Source: Pusillimonas noertemannii
GTDB taxonomy: Bacteria; Pseudomonadota; Gammaproteobacteria; Burkholderiales; Burkholderiaceae_B
Reading direction: 5' to 3'
NCBI RefSeq assembly: GCF_003096595.1
Contig: NZ_QEKO01000001.1
Coordinates: 868,001-932,000 of the forward strand
DNA: 64,000 bases
In this document: positions 40,035 to 54,120 of the stretch, piece after piece
Numbering within the stretch: position 1 is the first letter of the stretch
Layout: the number at the start of each line of letters is the position of its first letter
Notes under the pieces: generated by a model
The model's database searches: none
What the model was told of the DNA's origin: nothing
What the model saw: only the letters and a program-made list of their open reading frames with translations
Program-made: the position numbers and the translations under genes

Positions 40035-40883
40035 CTATTTGAAGACGACGGTGCGGCTGCCGTTGAGCAGGATGCGGTGCTCGACGTGGTTGCGTACGGC
40101 GCGGGCCAGCACAAGGGATTCCACGTCGCTGCCCACCTGGGTAAGCTGATGGGCGCTCATCGAGTGGTCCACGCGCTCGATGTCCTGTTCGATGATGGGG
40201 CCTTCGTCCAGGTCGGACGTTACGTAGTGGGCCGTGGCGCCGATAATCTTGACCCCGCGGGCGTGAGCCTGGTGATAGGGCCGGGCGCCCTTGAAGCTGG
40301 GCAGGAAGCTGTGGTGGATGTTGATGGCCCGGCCCGACAGCGCGGCGCACATTTCGGCCGAAAGAATCTGCATGTAGCGCGCCAGCACCACTAGGTCGAC
40401 CTGGTTATGCTCGACCAGGTCGAGTATCTGCTGCTCTTGCTGGGGCCGGGTCTGGGGCGTAACGGGCAGGTGGTGGAAGGGAATTCCATACGAAGCCGCC
40501 ATGCCCGAATAGTCGTTGTGATTCGAGGCGATGGCGGCGATCTCGACCGGCAGCTGGCCGCTGTGCGTGCGGAACAGCAGGTCGTTCAGGCAGTGTCCCT
40601 GGCGGCTTACCAGAATGAGCAGTCTGGCCTTGCGGTTGGCGTCATGGATGCGGGCGTCCATGCTGAAGCGCTCGGCCACGGGGGCAAAGCTTTCTTGCAG
40701 CGATTCGACGTTGGCGGGCAGGGGCAGCTTGAAGTGGACGCGAAGAAAAAAGCGTTCTTCCTCGATGTCGCCGAACTGCTGGGCGTCGACGATGTTGCCA
40801 TGCAGGCTCAGCAGCCAGCCGGTAACGCTATGCACGATGCCGATGCGGTCGGGACAGGAAAGGGTAAGAATGAAGTCGTTCAT
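40035..40883 (-). CDS. purU: Formyltetrahydrofolate deformylase
   Basis: The 282-residue protein has an N-terminal ACT domain (ILTLSCPDRIGIVHSVTGWL) and a formyltransferase-like catalytic domain with SNHNDY, INIHHSFLPSFKGARPYHQA and GATAHYVTSDLDEGPIIEQD, which carry the catalytic Asn, His and Asp. It releases formate from 10-formyl-THF, balancing one-carbon pools. It is separate from the purCEK locus. Confidence 0.96.
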   Translation of the reverse strand: MNDFILTLSCPDRIGIVHSVTGWLLSLHGNIVDAQQFGDIEEERFFLRVHFKLPLPANVESLQESFAPVAERFSMDARIHDANRKARLLILVSRQGHCLNDLLFRTHSGQLPVEIAAIASNHNDYSGMAASYGIPFHHLPVTPQTRPQQEQQILDLVEHNQVDLVVLARYMQILSAEMCAALSGRAINIHHSFLPSFKGARPYHQAHARGVKIIGATAHYVTSDLDEGPIIEQDIERVDHSMSAHQLTQVGSDVESLVLARAVRNHVEHRILLNGSRTVVFK

Positions 40884-40904
40884 GGTTCAGCAGGGTATGG
40901 GGCG

Positions 40905-42020
40905 TCAGGCGCCCGAAGCAAGGGCCTGCCTTGCGGCCCGGGCGATGGCCAGGCTGGCGGTCAGACCAGGGGATTCTATACCGAAGAGGTTGACGAGGCG
41001 GGCGACACCGTGCGTGGCTGGGCCGGCAATGATGAAGTCGGCGGCCGGCTGGCCGGCACAGGTGATTTTCGGGCGTATGCCAGTGTAGCCCGGCTGCAGG
41101 GCCTTGTCAGGCAGGCGGGGCCAATATTGGCGTATGGCTTGCTCGAAAAGCGGCGCGCGGCCCGGGTCGAACGAGTGGTCGGACCGCTCCACCCATTGCA
41201 CATCCGGTCCGAAGCGCGCCTGGCCGCCAAGGTCGAGCGTCAGGTGCACGCCCAGGCCCGCGGCATCGGGCAGCGGGTAGATCAGGCGCGAGAAGGGCGC
41301 CCGGCCGGCAAGCGTGAAATAGCTGCCCTTGCAATAGTAGGCCCGGGGAATCGCCCCAGCCGGCTGGCCGGCCAGCCGGCGCGCCACATCGGGGGCCGAC
41401 AGGCCGGTGGCGTTGACGACGCTGCGCGAAGTGATGCGGGCGGGGTCCTTGCCGCCGAACTGCAGCACGAAATGGCCCGCGTCGGAAACATGACCTTCGA
41501 TGAAGGGCGTGTTGAAAACGAACTGTGCGCCGTGATTCGACGCGTCGGCCTGAAGCGCCTGCATCAGGCCGTGGCTGTCCACGATGCCGGTCGAGGGCGA
41601 CGCCAGCACCGCCACGCAGCGCAACTCGGGTTCCTGCGCCCGGGCTTGCTCTTGCGTCAGCCAGTGCAAGTCGTGCACGCCGTTGCATTGTCCCTGTCGT
41701 TCAATGGCCCGTAGGGCGGGAAGCTGTTCCCCTTGGGTGGCGACTATCCATTTGCCGATGCGACGATGGGCGACGCCGCGCTCGGCGCAATAGTCGTACA
41801 GCAGGTTCTTGCCCTGCACGCACAGGCGCGCCTTCAGACTGCCTTCGGGATAGTAGAGGCCGGCGTGGATCACTTCCGAATTGCGCGAGCTGATGCCGGT
41901 GCCCGGCATGGCCTCGGCCTCGGCAAGCAAGATGTCCAGCCCGTTCATGGCCAGTTCGCGCGCGCAGGCCAGGCCGATCACGCCGGCGCCCAGCACCACG
42001 CAGTCGACGTCCGCGGTCAT
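40905..42020 (-). CDS. FAD-dependent oxidoreductase, L-2-hydroxyglutarate oxidase (LhgO)-like
   Basis: The 371-residue DAO-superfamily protein has the Rossmann motif [17 protein letters not shown] and the segments [20 protein letters not shown] and [17 protein letters not shown], typical of the L-2-hydroxyglutarate dehydrogenase group. Family members oxidise L-2-hydroxyglutarate to 2-oxoglutarate and pass electrons to quinone. It is shorter than E. coli LhgO (about 420). Exact substrate is not proven. The next gene downstream, purU, follows after about 21 bp. Confidence 0.85.
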   Translation of the reverse strand: MTADVDCVVLGAGVIGLACARELAMNGLDILLAEAEAMPGTGISSRNSEVIHAGLYYPEGSLKARLCVQGKNLLYDYCAERGVAHRRIGKWIVATQGEQLPALRAIERQGQCNGVHDLHWLTQEQARAQEPELRCVAVLASPSTGIVDSHGLMQALQADASNHGAQFVFNTPFIEGHVSDAGHFVLQFGGKDPARITSRSVVNATGLSAPDVARRLAGQPAGAIPRAYYCKGSYFTLAGRAPFSRLIYPLPDAAGLGVHLTLDLGGQARFGPDVQWVERSDHSFDPGRAPLFEQAIRQYWPRLPDKALQPGYTGIRPKITCAGQPAADFIIAGPATHGVARLVNLFGIESPGLTASLAIARAARQALASGA

Positions 42021-42041
42021 GATCTGGGTGAGCGTTCCAGC

Positions 42042-42566
42042 TCAGTCGCCGGACAGCGGTTCATGCGAGGGAGTCAGGTCGAAGTCGCCGGCGTGGTACA
42101 CCAGCGGCTGGTGAAAGGAGCGCTCGCAGCGCTCGACCTGCCCGATGAAGATAATATGGTCACCGGCTTCATGCCGGCACAGGTTGTAGCACTCGAACCA
42201 GGCGGCGCAGTCGGGGTCGCTCAGCATCACTGCGCCGTTGGGCGAACGGCCCACCTCTATGCCTTCGAAGCGCTGTTCTTGCGAGCCGGTGGCGAACCGC
42301 CTGGCCAGGTGCAGCTGCTGGGCCGACAGCACGTGTATCACATAGCGCTCGGCTTTCTCGAAATGCGGCAGCGACGCGGCTTTTTTCGACAGCGTCCACG
42401 ACACCAGCGGCGGCTCGAGCGAGACGGAATTGAACGAGCTGATGGTCAGCCCTATGGGCTGCGGCCCGTCGTGGCTTTGCGTGGTGATCAGGGTGACGCC
42501 CGTGGCGAAGCGGCCTAGGGCTGATCGAAAAAAAGCGGCGTCGAAGTCGGGTGCGTTGGCGGTCAT
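42042..42566 (-). CDS. Flavin reductase-like FMN-binding protein
   Basis: The 174-residue protein has the split-barrel flavin reductase signature: FRSALGRFATGVTLITTQSH, then GLTISSFNSVSLEPPLVSWT. It uses NAD(P)H to reduce FMN/FAD for partner oxygenases, or acts on its own. It lies between pdxH and the FAD oxidoreductase gene in the same orientation, 21 bp from each, suggesting co-transcription. Confidence 0.9.
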   Translation of the reverse strand: MTANAPDFDAAFFRSALGRFATGVTLITTQSHDGPQPIGLTISSFNSVSLEPPLVSWTLSKKAASLPHFEKAERYVIHVLSAQQLHLARRFATGSQEQRFEGIEVGRSPNGAVMLSDPDCAAWFECYNLCRHEAGDHIIFIGQVERCERSFHQPLVYHAGDFDLTPSHEPLSGD

Positions 42567-42587
42567 GTAAACGATTCGGCGATGGGG

Positions 42588-43220
42588 TCAGGGAGCCAGG
42601 CGCGACACCTGCCAGTGGCCTTGCCCGTCGCGTTCGTAGACGAGCCTGTCGTGCAGGCGCGAGGGCCGGCCCTGCCAGAACTCGACGCGCTCGGGAAGCA
42701 GGCGATAGCCGCCCCAATGCGGAGGCCGGGCGGGCTGTTCGCCCAGCGTCTCGGTCAGCTGGCGCGTGCGTGCCTCGAGCTCTTCGCGGGTGATGGGCTG
42801 GCTTTGCGGCGAGACCCAGGCGCCGATGCGCGAGCCCAGCGGCCGGCTTTCGTAGTAGCGGTCGGATTCTTGCGGGTCGACCTTCTCGACGCGGCCCTCG
42901 ATGCGGACCTGGCGCTCGAGCACGGGCCAGAAGAAGAGCAGACTGGCATAGGGCTGTGCGGCCAGCTCGCCGCCCTTGCGCGATTGATAGTTGGTAAAGA
43001 AGACCAGGCCTCTTTCATCGATGCCCTTGAGCAGCACGATGCGGGCCGAGGGCCGGCCCTGGGCATCGGCGGTGGCCAACGTCATGGCATTGGGTTCGAC
43101 CGCGCCGGCCTTGACGGCCTCGTCGAACCAGTTGGAAAACTGCTGCAGCGGGGAGGCTGCCAGCGAAGACTCCAGCAGCACGCTTTTTTCGTATACCTGG
43201 CGCAAATCGGCAATGGACAT
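42588..43220 (-). CDS. pdxH: Pyridoxamine 5'-phosphate oxidase
   Basis: The 210-residue FMN enzyme has [34 protein letters not shown] and the C-terminal [24 protein letters not shown] and the terminal basic region typical of PdxH. It oxidises PNP/PMP to pyridoxal phosphate. The ATG at 43220 gives the family-normal [13 protein letters not shown]; the upstream ATG at 43259 adds an unsupported extension. Confidence 0.95.
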   Translation of the reverse strand: MSIADLRQVYEKSVLLESSLAASPLQQFSNWFDEAVKAGAVEPNAMTLATADAQGRPSARIVLLKGIDERGLVFFTNYQSRKGGELAAQPYASLLFFWPVLERQVRIEGRVEKVDPQESDRYYESRPLGSRIGAWVSPQSQPITREELEARTRQLTETLGEQPARPPHWGGYRLLPERVEFWQGRPSRLHDRLVYERDGQGHWQVSRLAP

Positions 43221-43314
43221 GGATGGCTTGCAGGGCAAATGGCTTGGGCGATGAAACAACCATTCTAACGCTTGCGGCGGGTTTCAACCTGCCAGGCCCG
43301 CTCGGCTTGCCCTG

Positions 43315-43965
43315 CTAGTGCTGCGGGCCGGAGAGTGTCTTGAGTTCACGCACGATGATTTTCAGCTTGTGGTCGTGGATGCCGGCCGTTTCGAGGGCCT
43401 GGGCGGTTTCCAGAACGTATTCCGAGCACGGGCCGTAAGAGCCGTGGGCATCGCGCACGATGGCAATGAGCTGTTCGCGCGTAAGGTCGCGGACATAGGC
43501 GTCCTTGCTGCGATCCATGACGAAGGCCAGCGCCTGGATCCTGCCGGCGTCGGTGGCGCAGGCCAGCCATTTGGGCAGGTAGGCGCCGCTGGGCATTTCG
43601 CGTTTCCAAAGCTCGTTGAAGATGGCGGGCACGTCGGCGGCCGCGATGCGGTACACCATGCCGCGGCAGGAGCCACCGGCATCCAGGCCGAAGACGAGGC
43701 CCGGCCGCTCGGGGGTGCCCCGGTTGACGCGCGACCACAGGCATAGGGACCGATGGTAGCCGCGCAGCAGGGCATGCCGGCGCTCGACGAAGTCGAATTC
43801 GGGGCGCCATATCAGCGAGCCGTAGCCGTACACCCACAGGTCGTCGCGTTGATTCCAGTGCGCCAGCGCCGTGTCCAGCGAGGCTTGGCGCTGTTCTTCG
43901 GTCAGCAGGCGGAAGCTGGCGCCGGATGCGGCAAACAGGGACTCGAGGGAATCGGAAGCGGTCAC
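43315..43965 (-). CDS. Gamma-glutamylcyclotransferase, ChaC-like
   Basis: The family core is clear: LWVYGYGSLIWRPEFDFVER (the YGSL pocket), then GLVFGLDAGGSCRGMVYRI and YGPCSEYVLETAQAL. ChaC proteins degrade glutathione to 5-oxoproline and Cys-Gly. The start is uncertain: GTG at 43965 gives 216 residues, while an ATG at 44133 would add 56 low-complexity residues encoded by degenerate repeats. The shorter form is preferred by family length. Confidence 0.85.
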   Translation of the reverse strand: MTASDSLESLFAASGASFRLLTEEQRQASLDTALAHWNQRDDLWVYGYGSLIWRPEFDFVERRHALLRGYHRSLCLWSRVNRGTPERPGLVFGLDAGGSCRGMVYRIAAADVPAIFNELWKREMPSGAYLPKWLACATDAGRIQALAFVMDRSKDAYVRDLTREQLIAIVRDAHGSYGPCSEYVLETAQALETAGIHDHKLKIIVRELKTLSGPQH

Positions 43966-44041
43966 GGCGAAAACAGGGTCCTGTGGCGGATGGGTAGTGG
44001 CCGCGCGGCAAAGAGAGGCTTTGCGGCATGGTCTAATATCC

Positions 44042-44130
44042 GTTGATTCAACGGGGCATGCTGATTTGGCAGCCCGTGCTGGTTCAACGAGGCAAGCTGG
44101 CTCGGCATAGGCTGATTCAATGCCATGCCG
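44042..44130. repeat. Degenerate ~18-bp tandem repeats upstream of the ChaC-like gene
   Basis: About five units related to TGATTCAACGGGGCATGC (for example TGGTTCAACGAGGCAAGC) follow one another with 15-18 bp periods. The repeats cover the possible upstream start of the cyclotransferase gene, so slippage could change its N-terminus or leader. Confidence 0.55.
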
Positions 44131-44190
44131 CAATTTTATACTTTCGGCGCGGCGCTTTCTTCCTCGCCGGCGCTTGTAACGGCTTTGGAT

Positions 44191-44268
44191 GTGGCCGGCT
44201 AGGTGCGGCCGGCTAGGTGTGGCCGGCCAGCGAGGTGCGGCTCGCTAGGTGCGGCCGACGAGGCGCGG
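44191..44268. repeat. Degenerate 14-bp tandem repeats upstream of tcdA
   Basis: Units of the form GTGCGGCCGGCTAG start at 44191, 44203, 44217, 44235 and 44249, with lengths 12-18 bp, ending with a partial copy. They lie in the promoter region, 25 bp before the tcdA start. Confidence 0.65.
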
Positions 44269-44292
44269 TGGCAAGAACTCACACATTGATAT

Positions 44293-45171
44293 ATGGATAC
44301 ACCTGAAGACAATGGGGCAGCCGTATCCTTGGCTGAAGGCTGGGCGGATACGGACGAGATGGTCGACGTTGAACGCCGCTTCGGCGGCCTGGAACGCCTG
44401 TACGGCCCTGAAACGCTGAAGCGGCTGGTGGGCGCCCATGTGGCGGTTGCCGGCATAGGCGGGGTGGGGTCGTGGTGTGCCGAGGCGCTGGCGCGCTCGG
44501 GCGTGGGCCAGCTTACGCTCATCGACATGGACCATGTGGCCGAGTCGAACGTGAACCGGCAACTGCATGCGCTCAGCGAGACGCTGGGGCAATCGAAGGT
44601 CAATGCGATGGCGGCGCGCGTGCGGGGCATCAACCCGCACTGCCGGCTGCATCTTGTCGACGACTTCGTGACGCCGGAGAATGTGGCGGAGGTGCTGGCG
44701 GGGGATGTCGATGTTCTGGTGGACTGCACGGACCAGGCGACTGCCAAGATTGCGATGATGCTGGAGGCCCGGCGGCGCAAGCTGGCGATTGTCGTCTGCG
44801 GCGGTGCGGGTGGCAAGACGAATGTGCTGGCGCTGCGCGCGGGCGATCTTTCGGCGGCGCTGAACGATGCGCTGCTGGCGAAGCTGCGCAATACGTTGCG
44901 GCGGCATCATGGCTATCCGAAGGGTTCTGATGCCAACGGCAAGGCGCTGAAGCGGGTTCCCCGCATGGGGGTGCGGGCGCTATGGTTCGACCAGCCGGCG
45001 ATCCTGCCGGAGCAGTGGCTCGATCCTCAGCCTCGGGAGCTGGGCGGGGTGGGGCTGCAGGGGCTTTCCTGCGCGGGCTATGGTTCGGCGGTGGCGGTGA
45101 CGGCGTCGATGGGGATGGCGGCGGCGGCTGATGCGATTCACTGGATAGGGAAGGGGAAGTTTGCTGCTTGA
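44293..45171 (+). CDS. tcdA: tRNA threonylcarbamoyladenosine dehydratase TcdA (CsdL/YgdL)
   Basis: The 292-residue E1-like protein has a Rossmann ATP-binding loop VAGIGGVGSWCAEALARSGV, the metal/ATP segment LIDMDHVAESNVNRQ, LVDCTDQATAKIAMM and the C-terminal region GVGLQGLSCAGYGSAVAVTA. It cyclises t6A37 in tRNA to ct6A. It acts downstream of the TsaC made at the other end of the window. The C-terminal Cys-containing region matches the family. Confidence 0.93.
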   Translation: MDTPEDNGAAVSLAEGWADTDEMVDVERRFGGLERLYGPETLKRLVGAHVAVAGIGGVGSWCAEALARSGVGQLTLIDMDHVAESNVNRQLHALSETLGQSKVNAMAARVRGINPHCRLHLVDDFVTPENVAEVLAGDVDVLVDCTDQATAKIAMMLEARRRKLAIVVCGGAGGKTNVLALRAGDLSAALNDALLAKLRNTLRRHHGYPKGSDANGKALKRVPRMGVRALWFDQPAILPEQWLDPQPRELGGVGLQGLSCAGYGSAVAVTASMGMAAAADAIHWIGKGKFAA

Positions 45172-45240
45172 GTTGGCTTTCTTTGGATCAAGCCTTTCTT
45201 TGAGCCAAGCGGCGGTCTTTGGGTCTTTAAGCCGGCGCGC

Positions 45241-45449
45241 TGCGGGGTAAGTATTTTGGGCGCCGGAGAGCTTCGGCCCGGCTTTGCCGGGCTGCCCTCC
45301 CGTCACCTTGTTTTTGGGGCGCTCGCGAACTCGCGGGCGGCGGACCAGTGGTCCGCCAAGCTTGCCCGCTCAAACATGCGCTCGCTTGCCTCCCCAAAAA
45401 CAAGGCGCCGCTCGGCTTGCTCAACGTCGCCCAAAATACTTACCCCGCA
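45241..45449. repeat. Nested inverted-repeat element (22-bp outer arms, cruciform-like)
   Basis: Outer arms of 22 bp (45241-45262 and 45428-45449) are perfect complements. Inside them a 14-bp pair, CCTTGTTTTTGGGG (45306-45319) and its complement (45392-45405), encloses GCGGGC/GCCCGC and a central perfect palindrome GGCGGACCA-G-TGGTCCGCC (45339-45357). A further hairpin GCCCGG-CTTTG-CCGGGC lies in the left half. The 22-bp ends resemble terminal inverted repeats of a small non-autonomous element, but no target duplication is obvious. Confidence 0.85.
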
Positions 45450-45850
45450 TCACGCCTCATAGAGTCTTGGTTTGGGGCACCCTGGGTTTGTTGGCTTGAT
45501 GCACCGTATTTTTTCTGCGGTAGGTGGGCGGCATCCTGCTTGCGCGACAGATAGGTGGCATTTCTACGAATACTGGGTGTTCTGCCACAGGCATGCGGCA
45601 TTACGACCGGGCAGTATTTTTAGCAGCCAAGCCATCACATTCCCCCGGACTCAAGGTTTTCCCCAGCCCGAGCCTCGCAAGAGGGGCGTTTATCTACCCC
45701 AATGCAGTTCCTGTGATGTGGGGTGTGGCTGGGCCGGGCGTTGGCGGTCGAGCCAGGCGCCGCAGAACGGAGGGCGAAGGCCCGGAGGATGCGGACAGGC
45801 GGGCCCGAAGGGCCGACCGGCTCCGACCGGAACAGACATACCCCGCAGCG

Positions 45851-46029
45851 CAGGAACGGGTTTAGAACAAACATCGCTACAACCAAGAGACAGCGCAGGA
45901 ACGGATCAAGAACAAACGCCCCCGCAACCAAGAGACAGTGCAGAAAGGTGCAAGAGCAAACACCGTCGCAGCCCATATGCAACGCAGGAGCGGGGCGAAG
46001 AACAAGTGCTCTTGCCGCCACGTACAGCA
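45851..46029. repeat. 45-bp degenerate minisatellite next to the uvrA 3' end
   Basis: Units begin at 45851, 45896, 45941 and 45985 with CAGGAACGG-like starts and lengths of 45, 45, 44 and about 45 bp. The first two are about 80 percent alike and the later ones more diverged. Because 45 is a multiple of three, open frames on both strands show 15-residue periodicity without being genes. Confidence 0.8.
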
Positions 46030-46050
46030 ACCGCCGCAAGAGCAAGAAAT

Positions 46051-51879
<5,829 letters not shown>

Positions 51880-51947
51880 GACAATATGGTAAGCCTTCTG
51901 CCCGCGCGCTGCTGTCGGGGCAACGCGCTTGCGGTGTGCGGAGCGTT

Positions 51948-51976
51948 TTGAGGAAAGCCTGGATTCACGGTAGAAT
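51948..51976 (+). promoter_or_regulatory. Sigma-70-type promoter for the 42-residue protein gene
   Basis: TTGAGG (51948-51953) and TAGAAT (51971-51976) are separated by exactly 17 bp, 37 bp upstream of the small gene start at 52013. Confidence 0.65.
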
Positions 51977-52012
51977 GGGGGGTTTTCAGTCTTTATTTTA
52001 CGTGGAGCCATC

Positions 52013-52141
52013 ATGGCAGAAATCAAGCGGAACCGCCGCAACACGCTCGAGCGCCGGTGCCTTGGCAAGGCTTTCAAGCGCCTTTTCGTGAATTCGCCCA
52101 AGGGCGTCTTCAAGATGCTGGAAAAGGTCAAGCGCGCCTAA
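52013..52141 (+). CDS. Small basic protein of unknown function (42 residues)
   Basis: The open frame begins MAEIKRNRRNTLERRCLGKA and ends in a helix-like lysine-rich stretch KMLEKVKRA. Fifteen of 42 residues are Lys, Arg or His, giving a strongly positive charge, with no hydrophobic membrane span. A promoter 37 bp upstream, a GTGGAG ribosome site and a strong terminator downstream support a real single-gene unit between uvrA (divergent) and the glycosyltransferase. I do not recognise a family; a nucleic-acid or ribosome-associated role would be a guess. Confidence 0.7.
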   Translation: MAEIKRNRRNTLERRCLGKAFKRLFVNSPKGVFKMLEKVKRA

Positions 52142-52236
52142 ACAACAATAGACCCAGCAATAAGCCCAGCAGGCCTTTTGCCGACCAGCGTGGCTGCCTT
52201 CGGGCGGCCTCGCCTGTGTCTTCATGTTGCAAAGGC

Positions 52237-52272
52237 AAAAAACCATGAGTTTTTCACTCATGGTTTTTTTTT
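52237..52272 (+). terminator. Rho-independent terminator after the small basic protein gene
   Basis: The stem AAAACCATGAG/CTCATGGTTTT with a short loop is followed by a run of T, about 95 bp after the 42-codon gene. Confidence 0.85.
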
Positions 52273-52344
52273 GGCCTATGATGGAGTCGAGTGCCTGAAA
52301 CTGAGCGGGCACGAACGCATGAACGACAAATAACGAAAACAACT

Positions 52345-53316
52345 ATGTCTTATCGGCGCCATCTTTTCACCGTCCTGACCCCTACCTACAACCGTGCCCA
52401 CACGCTGGCGCGCGTATACGAGTCGCTGGCCGAGCAGACCTTCCAGGATTTCGAGTGGCTGGTGGTCGACGATGGCTCCACCGACAATACCCGCGAGCTC
52501 GTCCTGGGCTGGCAGCAGCAGGCCAGTTTTCCCATTCGCTACGAATGGCAGCACAACGCCCATAAAAAAACCGCTTTCAACCGCGGCGTGCGTGAAGCGC
52601 GCGGCGAACTCATCGTGGCGCTCGACAGCGACGACCGCCTCGACATGAATGCGCTTTATGTCATGGCCCAGGCATGGAGCGCCATGGACCCTTCCGAACG
52701 GTCGGCCTTCGTGGCCATAACGGGGCTGTGCGCGCGCCCCGACGGTCACATCGTGGGCGACATGTTCCCTGCCGACGTCTTTGACACCACGGCCATCGAC
52801 ATGTCGTTCAAGCACCATGTCAAGGGCGAAAAATTCGGCTGTATGCGCACCGACGTGCTGCGGCGCTTTCCCTTTCCCGAAGATGTTCCCGGCTTTGTGC
52901 CGGAAAGCCTGGTCTGGCGCGCCATGGCGCGTGCCGGCTACCTGACCCGCTTCGTCAACCAGGTGTTTCGCGTTTATTACGAAAGCGGCGGCGCCAGCGG
53001 CGACACGCTCACGCGTCACAGCCGTGAAACAGGCGGGGCGCCCCATGCCCAGGGGCTCTGGCTGCTGGCACGCGACACCGTGGTCGAATGCCTGCCGTGG
53101 TTCCGTTACCGGCCGCAAGAATTCTTCGCCGCCGCCGCCCGCTACACGCGTTTTGCATTGCACATGAGGCGCAATGGCCAGGCAGCGCCGCGCGGCCGCA
53201 AGCTGAATGGCTTGCGCAGCAAGCTGCTGGTGGCGTTGATGTGGCCCGTGGGGGCGGTCCTTTTCCTGCGAGACATCCGCGCGTCGCGCCCCCGTCCGTT
53301 GGGTGCGCACGGCTAA
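52345..53316 (+). CDS. Family 2 glycosyltransferase
   Basis: The 323-residue GT-A enzyme has FTVLTPTYNRAHTLARVYES at the N-terminus, the nucleotide-binding VVDDGSTDNT and the metal-binding ALDSDDRLD. A GT2 fold with a long C-terminal portion is clear, but donor and acceptor are not. An in-frame ATG at 52291 would add 18 residues overlapping the terminator region, so 52345 is preferred. It stands alone, with no other surface-polysaccharide genes nearby. Confidence 0.9.
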   Translation: MSYRRHLFTVLTPTYNRAHTLARVYESLAEQTFQDFEWLVVDDGSTDNTRELVLGWQQQASFPIRYEWQHNAHKKTAFNRGVREARGELIVALDSDDRLDMNALYVMAQAWSAMDPSERSAFVAITGLCARPDGHIVGDMFPADVFDTTAIDMSFKHHVKGEKFGCMRTDVLRRFPFPEDVPGFVPESLVWRAMARAGYLTRFVNQVFRVYYESGGASGDTLTRHSRETGGAPHAQGLWLLARDTVVECLPWFRYRPQEFFAAAARYTRFALHMRRNGQAAPRGRKLNGLRSKLLVALMWPVGAVLFLRDIRASRPRPLGAHG

Positions 53317-53358
53317 GGCTCAGGGCCGGTGCGGCTGCCCGTTTAGTGTTGACAGGCC

Positions 53359-53850
53359 CTAATGCAAAGTCGCTGACGGAGGGGCCCCGTTTTCGTCGTC
53401 CGGGCCGTCGTCCGGCTCATCGTCGTCGGGGGGCGGCGGTTCGCTGCCCAGGGCGAACGGAAGCAGGCTGCCCAGGTCGTCGCTCCAGGCCACTTCGTCG
53501 CCTTCTTCGTCGACCTTGATGAAGCGCACGCCTTCGAGATCAGACAGTTGCACCGCCCACAGGTATTCGCATTCGTAGACTTCGCCCTCGGCGATCTGCA
53601 GGCCGCCCTGATGCCCGACGATGCGCGCGCCGGTGCCGCCAACCTGCACGGTGACCAGGTCGCTGGCATCTTCGCCGGATTCGAGGGGAACCGCAAAAAG
53701 GGCCCATTCGAACCCGGTCTCGGCCGCGTCGACGATTTCGGCCAGCACGGGCTTGCCCATGTAGGCGGTAAGGGCGTCGGCCGTGCGGCCAAGCATATCG
53801 ATCTCTTCGGCGGTGAATACGAGCGGCGTGTCTTGATCGGATGTCGGCAT
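53359..53850 (-). CDS. Acidic protein of unknown function
   Basis: The 163-residue product starts MPTSDQDTPLVFTAEEIDML and ends in a Pro/Asp-rich tail (PPPPDDDEPDDGPDDENG). It is strongly acidic, has no membrane span or signal peptide, and no motif I recognise. It is convergent with the glycosyltransferase gene, and divergent from ettA. The start at 53850 is chosen because the open frame upstream continues antisense into ettA with no support. Confidence 0.7.
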   Translation of the reverse strand: MPTSDQDTPLVFTAEEIDMLGRTADALTAYMGKPVLAEIVDAAETGFEWALFAVPLESGEDASDLVTVQVGGTGARIVGHQGGLQIAEGEVYECEYLWAVQLSDLEGVRFIKVDEEGDEVAWSDDLGSLLPFALGSEPPPPDDDEPDDGPDDENGAPPSATLH

Positions 53851-53907
53851 GGCGAATATAAAAAGCCCGAAGGGCTGGGCGGGGCAAAGGGGAATGGCGG
53901 CGTCGCA

Positions 53908-53943
53908 CGCGGACGCACGAACCATCGCGGACGCACGAACCAT
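53908..53943. repeat. Perfect 18-bp tandem duplication
   Basis: CGCGGACGCACGAACCAT occurs twice in direct succession (53908-53925 and 53926-53943) in the non-coding stretch between the acidic-protein gene and ettA. Confidence 0.85.
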
Positions 53944-54023
53944 TTTAGTCCATGCCGGCCCGGCGCGGTGGTGTACCACCCGCGGCATCGACAGAGCGGC
54001 TACGTGCCGGGACCGGTTTGCAC

Positions 54024-54061
54024 GGCCCCACCTCGGCGGCCCCACCTGGGCGGCCCCACTT
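54024..54061. repeat. 14-bp tandem repeat before ettA
   Basis: GGCCCCACCTCGGC and GGCCCCACCTGGGC are followed by a partial third copy, within 100 bp upstream of the ettA start. Confidence 0.8.
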
Positions 54062-54120
54062 ATTTTCCGCGCTCGGCCTACAATCGGATTTTTCCAAGCA
54101 TCTCCACTGAAACGGAAGTC

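Larger units (their letters stand above)
45172..46050. other. 879-bp repeat-rich non-coding block between tcdA and uvrA genes
   Basis: No protein gene here is convincing. Open frames at 45472-46386 (+) and 45635-46045 (-) are carried by repeats and have no family features. The block contains a 209-bp nested inverted repeat (45241-45449), a stretch 45450-45850 in which I see nothing functional, and a 45-bp minisatellite (45851-46029) ending just before the uvrA stop codon. Confidence 0.7.

Noticed and set aside
45241-45449. CRISPR array or riboswitch
   Set aside because: There are no regular direct repeats with unique spacers, and no known riboswitch core; inverted repeats only.
51880-52012. 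LexA (SOS) box upstream of uvrA
   Set aside because: No CTGT-N8-ACAG-like site could be seen in the interval.
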